A stretch of DNA of 64,000 bases from Mucilaginibacter pedocola. Its GTDB lineage: Bacteria > Bacteroidota > Bacteroidia > Sphingobacteriales > Sphingobacteriaceae. The stretch spans positions 302,269 to 366,268 of the forward strand of contig NZ_MBTF01000037.1 in the NCBI RefSeq assembly GCF_002013915.1, in the 5' to 3' direction. Below are positions 57,803 through 64,000 of this stretch, piece after piece (within the stretch, counting starts at the first letter, position 1; every line of letters starts with the position of its first letter). The notes below the pieces were generated by a model. That model did not search any database and was not told the origin of the DNA. It worked only from the letters and a program-made list of their open reading frames with translations. Both the position numbers and the translations under genes were made by a program.

Positions 57803-59406
57803 TGAACATATTAACCCTACTCATATTCACCCCCGTGCTGTTCGGCTTCATTATATTGTTGCTGCCGACATCGCTGCGGGCAAGCTATAAATACATTACC
57901 CTGCTGGCCACGCTGGTGCAGTTGGGCATCAGTATTTGGATGTATGTAAACTTCCAAACGGGGGCAAACTTTGCGGGCATTAATCACCAGGAGCAATTTC
58001 AATTTGTACAGAAACTCCCCTGGATACACCTCGACCTTGGCTCCGCAGGCAAAATGCAGATCGAATATTTTGTAGGGATAGATGGTTTATCTATCACCCT
58101 GATAGTAATGGGTTGCCTGGTAATGGTAGTTGCCGCTATTGCGTCATGGGAGATAAAGAGCAATTTGAAGGGTTTTTTCGCACTGTTCCTGCTGCTGGAT
58201 ATGGCCGTAGTGGGCGTGTTTTGCGCACTGGATTTCTTCCTGTTCTACACTTTCTACGAGCTAATGCTGCTGCCGCTATACTTCCTGATAGGTATGTGGG
58301 GCGGCGCAAGGCGCGAGTACGCGGCTATTAAATTCTTCCTGTACACGCTGTTCGGTTCGGTATTTATGCTGCTGGTGATGGTGGGTTTATACCTGTCGGT
58401 GAAAGACCCAGCGACGGGCAGCCACACCTTTAATATGGTGCAGATGATGAACCCCGACAACTTTATCAATGGCTCCGTGTTCTCGGTGGTTAGTCATGGT
58501 ACTATTTTTGGCTTGCCGGCACGTGCGGTTGGTTTTGTGGTGTTGTTCATCGCCTTCGCCATTAAGGTGCCTGTGGTGCCGCTACATACCTGGCTGCCTG
58601 ATGCGCACGTGGAAGCGCCAACACCGGTATCTATTATACTGGCCGGGGTACTGCTAAAAATTGGCGGTTACGGCATTATCCGCATTTGCATCAGCATCTT
58701 CCCCGAGGTGGCGCACAGCGGCGCGTTCTGGTTAGGGTTACTCGGTGTTATTTCGATATTATATGGCGCGTTCAATGCCCTTGCGCAACGCGACCTAAAA
58801 CGTCTGATCGCCTATTCCTCGGTATCGCACATGGGTTTTGTGCTGCTGGGTATAGCCTCTAACACTGCCGAGGGTATCAGCGGTGCCATGATGCAGATGG
58901 TAAGTCATGGTTTCCTGTCGAGCATGTTATTCTTCCTGGTTGGCGTGATATACAACCGCGTGCACGATCGCGATATCTACCACTTCCGTGGCCTGGGTTC
59001 GCTGATGCCGCGCTATACGGTTTATGTGATGGTGGCTTTCTTCGCCTCGCTGGGTTTGCCGGGCTTTTCGGCTTTCGTGGCCGAAGCGTTCTCGTTGGCG
59101 GGTGCTTTCAAATCGCATTCTGTTAATGGGCTGCTGCCTTACTGGATGGCGGTTTGCGGTTCGGTAGGTATCTTACTAAGCGCAGGTTATTTCCTGTGGA
59201 CGCTGCAACGCATGTTCTTTGGTAAACTGTCGCTAAAGGGCGGCGAGATATGGAAGATAGCCTTAACAGATATCAGCCTGCGCGAAACCCTTACACTATT
59301 GCCATTGGCACTTATTGCTTTAGGTTTAGGTTTGATGCCATCATTGGTGTTCGATAAAATAAATGATTCGGTATTGGCGCTGGTGCAATTTATCGGCATA
59401 AAATAA
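57802..59406 (+). CDS. nuoM: NADH-quinone oxidoreductase subunit M
   Basis: A 534-residue antiporter-like subunit. FLFYTFYELMLLPLYFLIG has the pump Glu and KVPVVPLHTWLPDAHVEAPT the key Lys. The ATG overlaps the nuoL stop by one base (TGATG). Confidence 0.95.
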   Translation: MNILTLLIFTPVLFGFIILLLPTSLRASYKYITLLATLVQLGISIWMYVNFQTGANFAGINHQEQFQFVQKLPWIHLDLGSAGKMQIEYFVGIDGLSITLIVMGCLVMVVAAIASWEIKSNLKGFFALFLLLDMAVVGVFCALDFFLFYTFYELMLLPLYFLIGMWGGARREYAAIKFFLYTLFGSVFMLLVMVGLYLSVKDPATGSHTFNMVQMMNPDNFINGSVFSVVSHGTIFGLPARAVGFVVLFIAFAIKVPVVPLHTWLPDAHVEAPTPVSIILAGVLLKIGGYGIIRICISIFPEVAHSGAFWLGLLGVISILYGAFNALAQRDLKRLIAYSSVSHMGFVLLGIASNTAEGISGAMMQMVSHGFLSSMLFFLVGVIYNRVHDRDIYHFRGLGSLMPRYTVYVMVAFFASLGLPGFSAFVAEAFSLAGAFKSHSVNGLLPYWMAVCGSVGILLSAGYFLWTLQRMFFGKLSLKGGEIWKIALTDISLRETLTLLPLALIALGLGLMPSLVFDKINDSVLALVQFIGIK

Positions 59407-59466
59407 TTGATGCGGGGTTATGGAAACGGGCGGCAACATGCATCATACAGGTAAATAAAATAAATT

Positions 59467-61068
59467 ATGAAGAAGTTATTATTTATTGCCTGCCTGCTGA
59501 TATCTGCCAAAACCCTCCATGCCGACGATGGCCAGAAGGTGGCATCGAAAGTTGAAAAAGTTACCGTGTTTTTGAGTGGTGCACAAGTTACCCGCACGGC
59601 TACGGCCAGTATTGTACCCGGAACATCCACTATTGTTTTCGACAACCTATCGCCCAACCTGGATCCTGCCAGTATGCAGGTACGCGCTACCGGCGATTTT
59701 ACCATCCTATCGGTAAAGCACGAGATGAATTACCTTGCCGACCAGCTAAAAAGCAAAAAGGTAGAAGAACTGCAGGTTATACAAAAGTCACTTCGCGATA
59801 AAATATCCCTGCAAAGCACCTTACTGACCATTAACCAGGAAGAAGCCAATATGCTTACAAAAAACCAGGTAAGCAACGGGCAAACTGCAGGTTTGGATAT
59901 TGTGAAATTGAAAGCCGCGCTCGACTTTCAAACCGCACGCCTTACCGAAATAAAAAAGAAAGAACTTGCCATAAACAACGAACTGCAAAGCCTGAACGAG
60001 CAGATACGCAAATACGATAGCCAGATAAACGAACTGATGCAGAACCAAAGCACTGCCACCAGCAATGTAATGGTAAATGTATCGGCAACGGCGGCAACAC
60101 AATCTACCTTTACCATTACCTATGTGGTGAACGATGCCCGCTGGTACCCCACTTATGATATCCGCGCCAAAAACGTGAACAGCCCGGTAGTAATAGCTTA
60201 CAAGGCCAACGTTAGCCAACAATGTGGCGAAGACTGGAAAAATATAAAGCTCACCCTCTCTACCGGCGACCCATCGGTAAGCGGCGTAAAGCCCGAATTG
60301 AGGCCATATTACTTAAACGCGTATGTGCCGGCAAGGAACGACATTAATAAAAATTATAATTATAGCTTGAACGAGGTGGTTGTATCCGGATACGGTAGCA
60401 GGGCCAAAAGTTCAGCCAGCAGTGCATCGGTAGTTCAAGTAAATACCACCGAGAACCAAACGAATATGGAGTTCAATATCCAAAACCCGTTCTCGGTACC
60501 TGCGGATGGAAAGCCTTATTTGGTAGAGATAGACCAGGTAACTGCCGATGCCAAATACCAATACTACGCAGCGCCTAAATTAAGTACCGATGTATACCTA
60601 ACCGCCCGCATTACCGATTGGACCAAATACAACTTCCTTTCGGGCGAGGCTAATTTGTTTTTCGAGGGTACTTTCATCGGTAAATCAAAGTTAGATACCC
60701 GTGCCGCTAACGATACCTTAAGCTTATCTTTGGGCGTTGATAAAAACATTGTGGTGAAACGCCTGATGCAAACCCAACTGAACGATAAGCAGGGTATTTT
60801 CGGTTCGAGTAAAAAAGAAACCCGCGACTGGAACATCTCTATCAAGAACCGTAAAACGCAGCCCATTAGCCTGCTGATTGAAGACCAGGTGCCGGTATCG
60901 CAAAATACCGCTATCGAAGTAGATGCGCAAGACATCAGCGGGGCAGAAATGAATAAGGCTACCGGCAAACTATCGTGGAATTTCACTTTAGAGCCGCAAG
61001 CCGCCAAACAGTTAAGGGTAAAGTACACCGTGAAATACCCTAAAGACCAAATAGTAAGCGTACAATAA
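59467..61068 (+). CDS. DUF4139 (mucoidy inhibitor A-like) secreted protein
   Basis: A 533-residue protein with signal peptide (LLFIACLLISAKTLHADD). An N-terminal DUF4140-like domain contains KVTVFLSGAQVTRTA. A coiled coil lies at about residues 95-185. The C-terminal DUF4139 domain has YVVNDARWYPTYDIRA and SQQCGEDWKNIKLTLSTGDP. A segment NYNYSLNEVVVSGYGSR is like a SusC-type plug box and may be a surface extension. It sits between nuoM and nuoN, 60 bp after the former and 5 bp before the latter. Confidence 0.8.
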   Translation: MKKLLFIACLLISAKTLHADDGQKVASKVEKVTVFLSGAQVTRTATASIVPGTSTIVFDNLSPNLDPASMQVRATGDFTILSVKHEMNYLADQLKSKKVEELQVIQKSLRDKISLQSTLLTINQEEANMLTKNQVSNGQTAGLDIVKLKAALDFQTARLTEIKKKELAINNELQSLNEQIRKYDSQINELMQNQSTATSNVMVNVSATAATQSTFTITYVVNDARWYPTYDIRAKNVNSPVVIAYKANVSQQCGEDWKNIKLTLSTGDPSVSGVKPELRPYYLNAYVPARNDINKNYNYSLNEVVVSGYGSRAKSSASSASVVQVNTTENQTNMEFNIQNPFSVPADGKPYLVEIDQVTADAKYQYYAAPKLSTDVYLTARITDWTKYNFLSGEANLFFEGTFIGKSKLDTRAANDTLSLSLGVDKNIVVKRLMQTQLNDKQGIFGSSKKETRDWNISIKNRKTQPISLLIEDQVPVSQNTAIEVDAQDISGAEMNKATGKLSWNFTLEPQAAKQLRVKYTVKYPKDQIVSVQ

Positions 61069-61073
61069 TAAAA

Positions 61074-62585
61074 ATGCAGCAACTCATAACCGATATACCC
61101 AACCAGTTAAATGATGTTTTTGGCAGCTTAGCATACTTTAAGCCCGAGCTTTATTTAACTGTGCTGTTTATATTGGTGCTGCTTACCGACTTAATCTTCC
61201 GCAAAAACTCTACATGGCTGTGCCGCACCATTGCCCTCATCGGCATGGTGCTGGTACTGGTTATGGACCTCGACCAAAGGGTTGAATTACTAAAAGGTAC
61301 CGGCACGCAATACCTGTTTGGCAATATGCTGTTGCTGCACAAGTTTGCTATACAGTTTAAGCTGGTGATAGATGTACTTACATTTATCCTGCTGCTGTAT
61401 TTCACCTGGGATAATAAGTTGAAGGCGCATAAGAAGGGCCTATCAGACCTTTATACTATCGTACTAGGCTCGGTATTGGGGCTGCATTTAATGGTGATGG
61501 CGGTTAACTTGCTAAGCATTTTCCTTGCAATCGAGATGGTATCGCTGGCATCGTACCTGTTGGTGGCTTACAAGTCTGAAAGGTTGGTAAGCACCGAGGC
61601 GGGTTTAAAATATGTACTCTTCGGTGCGGCAGCGTCGGCTATCATGCTGTATGGCATGTCCATGATATATGCCTTTACAGGTTCCTTAAGTTTAGGTACG
61701 GGCGGGCAAAATATAGCGCAATTGGCACAAGTGAACCCGCTGAGTGTATCGTTCGCGCTGGTGTTTATTTTGCTGGGGATAGGTTTTAAACTCTCCTTTG
61801 TACCTGCGCATTTTTGGGTGCCCGATGTATATGAGGGGGCGGCTACGCCGGTCACGGCTTACTTATCGTCGTTGCCTAAAATTACTGCCTTTGCTTTGTT
61901 GGTGAATTTTGTGTCGCCTTTTGCTTTTTATGAAGGCTGGCATGGGTTCGATTTCCGGTTGGTGCTTGCCATTATTGGTATGATAACCATGGTGGCGGGT
62001 AATTTTACCGCGGTGCTGCAGAACAATGTGAAACGTATGCTGGCCTATTCGGGCATAGGGCATACGGGCTTTGCGTTGATGGGCATTGTAACCTTTACGC
62101 CCGAAGGCTTATCGGCACTGGTGTTTTACCTGTTGGTATACGGCATAGGCATTATAGCCGCTTTGGCTTTGGCTAACTACTTTGAGAACGCCGAAGGCAT
62201 AACCGACGTGCGCGAATACAAGGGCCTTGGCTTTAAATACCCCCTCGCATCGGTTTGCTTTGTAATGGTGCTGGTATCGTTAACCGGTATACCCGTAAGC
62301 GCAGGCTTTATGGGGAAGGTGTTCGTATTTTCGGCAACGTACAGCGTTTACCAGCATACCCACAATGTTTGGCTGCTGGCCATGATGGCCACCGGGGCGC
62401 TTACCACCGTAGTTGCACTGTTCTACTATCTTAAAATCCCCCTCAACCTGTTCCTGAAACGTACCGAGCTACTCCTGAGCGAAAACAAATGGTCCATCAA
62501 AATAGTGGTGCTTGCCGTAGTGCTGGCATTGTCGCTGCTGGTATTCGGGATTTTTCCGGATTGGTTGGTGAGCTTGTTGGGATAA
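61074..62585 (+). CDS. nuoN: NADH-quinone oxidoreductase subunit N
   Basis: A 503-residue antiporter-like subunit. LSIFLAIEMVSLASYLLVAY holds the pump Glu and KLSFVPAHFWVPDVYEGAAT the Lys. NNVKRMLAYSGIGHTGFAL follows. It is the last gene of the operon, and the IS110 element begins 39 bp after its stop. Confidence 0.95.
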   Translation: MQQLITDIPNQLNDVFGSLAYFKPELYLTVLFILVLLTDLIFRKNSTWLCRTIALIGMVLVLVMDLDQRVELLKGTGTQYLFGNMLLLHKFAIQFKLVIDVLTFILLLYFTWDNKLKAHKKGLSDLYTIVLGSVLGLHLMVMAVNLLSIFLAIEMVSLASYLLVAYKSERLVSTEAGLKYVLFGAAASAIMLYGMSMIYAFTGSLSLGTGGQNIAQLAQVNPLSVSFALVFILLGIGFKLSFVPAHFWVPDVYEGAATPVTAYLSSLPKITAFALLVNFVSPFAFYEGWHGFDFRLVLAIIGMITMVAGNFTAVLQNNVKRMLAYSGIGHTGFALMGIVTFTPEGLSALVFYLLVYGIGIIAALALANYFENAEGITDVREYKGLGFKYPLASVCFVMVLVSLTGIPVSAGFMGKVFVFSATYSVYQHTHNVWLLAMMATGALTTVVALFYYLKIPLNLFLKRTELLLSENKWSIKIVVLAVVLALSLLVFGIFPDWLVSLLG

Positions 62586-62616
62586 CAACAAATAGGTTAC
62601 CAACTTACGCCCTCCC

Positions 62617-62626
62617 GTCATGCTGA
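62617..62626. repeat. 106-bp repeat copy 3, left fragment
   Basis: GTCATGCTGA, the first ten bases of the repeat, cut off by the IS110 element. Confidence 0.75.
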
Positions 62627-62629
62627 TTA

Positions 62630-63664
62630 CTATGACATATGCAAATGTTTTTGCCATGATAGTTTATTTTTCATGAATATTTCTTTGTTAAAAAGCGTGT
62701 TTGACCGTACGAGTTTAAAGGCAAGTTTAAGCAGGATATTTTTGATGGAGTTAAGGATATACAAATGATGCCGGTTCGCTTTGATCATAGCTTGATAATA
62801 ATCATAAAATAGCTGCCCCTGCCTCGTGCAAACGCTTACGATCCCTTGATTAAGGTCGGTTTTTAAAGGGCGGTAGGCTTTGGTTGATACTTTGTCTTTC
62901 CGCTTTACTGATGTCCCCGACTTCCTGGGGTATGGAGCGCAACCGATGAAAGCGGCAAGTGCTTTATGGTTGTCGAACCTTTCAAAGCAATCCGTAATAA
63001 AAAGCAGGTGCCATGCGGTTACCGGGCCTATGCAGGGTATAGATACCAACACCCGGTACATGCTTTTTACCCGCTTGTCGGCATTGATAGCTGCGCGTAT
63101 CGCTTTCTCTGCCTCTTTGATAAGCCCGCTCAGGACGATGACCAGTTGTTTTTCCAAATGCATAGCCAAAGCATCGAAAGAAGACTTCTGTTTATGGTCC
63201 TCGATCCTGCATTCGAATGCCGAGCGCGCTTTTATCAGGTTCTTTCGGCAGTTAAATAGTTCCCTAAGCTGGCGGGTGGCGGCCGAGGGCAGGTGGTAAC
63301 CTACTGCATTATCCTTGTTGGCCAGGGCGTATTTGAATATCTTTTTTGCATCGGCTTTATCTGTTTTAAACCGGTTGATATCGAGGCTGTAGTAGCTAAG
63401 GAGCAAAGGGTGTACAGCCCAAAGGAATATCCCTTCCCCCTTTAATATGCAGGCCAGCTTATCCATCAATGCGCCGGTGTTCTCGCAACAGACGAGGATG
63501 GCTCCTCGGCCGGGTTGCGCCTGCAAAAGGACGTTCAATAGCGTGCTAATGCCTTTAATGTCATTGCTCAATTTCAAATGGCGGCTGGAAGAAGCCGTGC
63601 CATACACTACGTCGATATCAGCCTTGCTGATGTCGATGCCACAAAAAAGTTTAAATTTGTCCAT
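62630..63664 (-). CDS. IS110-family transposase
   Basis: A 344-residue recombinase from ATG 63664 (ATG 63682 also possible). The N-terminal RuvC-like DEDD domain shows Asp11 in GIDISKADIDV, Glu61 in CCENTGALMDK, and Asp102 and Asp105 in KTDKADAKKIF. The C-terminal domain has SIPCIGPVTAWHLLFI and the serine motif PRKSGTS with Ser249. The enzyme works with a bridge RNA that pairs with donor and target DNA. All expected residues are present. Confidence 0.92.
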   Translation of the reverse strand: MDKFKLFCGIDISKADIDVVYGTASSSRHLKLSNDIKGISTLLNVLLQAQPGRGAILVCCENTGALMDKLACILKGEGIFLWAVHPLLLSYYSLDINRFKTDKADAKKIFKYALANKDNAVGYHLPSAATRQLRELFNCRKNLIKARSAFECRIEDHKQKSSFDALAMHLEKQLVIVLSGLIKEAEKAIRAAINADKRVKSMYRVLVSIPCIGPVTAWHLLFITDCFERFDNHKALAAFIGCAPYPRKSGTSVKRKDKVSTKAYRPLKTDLNQGIVSVCTRQGQLFYDYYQAMIKANRHHLYILNSIKNILLKLAFKLVRSNTLFNKEIFMKNKLSWQKHLHMS

Positions 63665-63688
63665 ACCGATACCAGGTTGCATGTGGCG

Positions 63689-63851
63689 CTTAACCCGGCT
63701 GGTTCCATACTACGAATGTGGAGCTAAATTACTATTGAGCCTTGGGTTAAGTTAAAAAGATAGCTGAGGTACAGAATCAGCATTGAGCCTCGAAGGCTAG
63801 AAATTGTATTCATATCGCTATCAGCTATCTTTTCCACATGTTTAACATGCC
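63689..63851 (-). ncRNA. bridge RNA candidate of the IS110 element
   Basis: Read leftward, the region folds in three parts. First comes a small hairpin (63834-63851). The target-binding loop follows, closed by AAAAGATAGCTGA (63833-63821) with 63767-63754. Its left guide ACAATTTC (63807-63800) matches the target side ACAAGTTC in 7 of 8. Its right guide ATGCTGA (63783-63777) matches the other flank fully. The donor-binding loop is closed by CTTAACCC (63751-63744) with 63696-63689. It holds ATAGTAAT (63735-63728), identical to the element's right end, and ATGGA (63708-63704), complementary to its left end. Confidence 0.8.
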
Positions 63852-63899
63852 AAAATTATCAACAACAATCTGTTAATTAATTCTTCTGCAAGTCTAATG

Positions 63900-63997
63900 G
63901 AACTTGTTTCAGCACCCCATCATATAAGCCACAGTGCAAAGCCACTTTGCATGAACATTACTTGCCGTGTGGGTTGCCGAAATAAATTCGCCATGAC
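63900..63997. repeat. 106-bp repeat copy 3, right fragment
   Basis: GAACTTGTTTCAGCACCCC to CGCCATGAC, continuing the fragment at 62617-62626 across the IS110 element. Confidence 0.8.
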
Positions 63998-64000
63998 GGG

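Larger units (their letters stand above)
62625..63901 (-). mobile_element. complete IS110-family insertion sequence
   Basis: About 1.28 kb bounded by a GA dinucleotide at each end (62625-62626 and 63900-63901). The ends are set by comparison with intact copies of the interrupted 106-bp repeat. There are no terminal inverted repeats and no longer target duplication, as usual for the family. The transposase reads leftward and stops 3 bases from the left junction. About 235 non-coding bases at the other end carry the bridge RNA candidate. Everything appears intact. Confidence 0.85.

Noticed and set aside
62586..62616. Terminal inverted repeats of the IS element
   Set aside because: None are visible; IS110-family ends do not need them, and the boundaries come from the interrupted repeat.

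Overview
The window looks like a chromosome segment from a Bacteroidota bacterium of the Sphingobacteriaceae, with a Mucilaginibacter- or Pedobacter-like flavour. The evidence is a SusC/SusD pair, DUF4468, DUF5690 and DUF4139 proteins, LytTR/LytS-type signalling, TANNTTTG promoter boxes, few Shine-Dalgarno sites, and many short foldback repeats between genes. Genus is an inference from protein character only.

Layout. (1) 1-13.9 kb: a prophage or phage-derived block. Structural and packaging genes run leftward (XkdF-like protease cut by the window edge, tail proteins, tail chaperone pair, tape measure, large terminase, glycosyltransferase, sigma-like protein, frameshifted small terminase). A divergent, rightward LexA/CI-type repressor plus a second HTH protein sit at the right, with a 19-bp palindromic operator between the two arms. 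No portal, capsid, integrase or replication gene is in the window. (2) 14-31 kb: phosphorus acquisition. It holds two glycerophosphodiesterases, two secreted alkaline-phosphatase-superfamily enzymes, a TerD pair, a TIGR03364-type FAD oxidoreductase with a DUF5690 transporter, an HTH-cupin regulator, a PhnZ-like HD oxygenase and a SusC/SusD importer. A near-identical 26-bp operator candidate precedes both the transporter/oxidoreductase operon and susC, so the parts probably form one phosphonate regulon. (3) 31-40 kb: a compact leftward operon encoding PqqD-like protein, CarB-like ATP-grasp enzyme, PLP decarboxylase, urea-channel/M23 peptidase fusion, YaiO-like barrel and TPR protein, behind a LytS/LytTR pair. 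I do not recognise this as a described system. (4) 40-52 kb: housekeeping and stress genes: hipBA with an operator array, an Omp85-like barrel, an RRM protein, an autoregulated Fic AMPylase, a histidine kinase, a repressor with a dead protease domain, GNAT, aldo/keto reductase. (5) 53-62.6 kb: nuoHIJKLMN of complex I, with a DUF4139 gene between nuoM and nuoN. (6) 62.6-63.9 kb: an intact IS110 element inserted in a dispersed repeat.

The strongest single observation is the IS110 element. Because it interrupts a repeat present elsewhere in the window, its ends can be set to the base. The non-coding end folds into two loops whose guide segments match the target flanks and the element's own ends, as expected for a bridge RNA. 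The two other leading candidates for undescribed biology are the SusCD-linked phosphonate regulon and the PqqD/ATP-grasp/decarboxylase/urea-channel operon.
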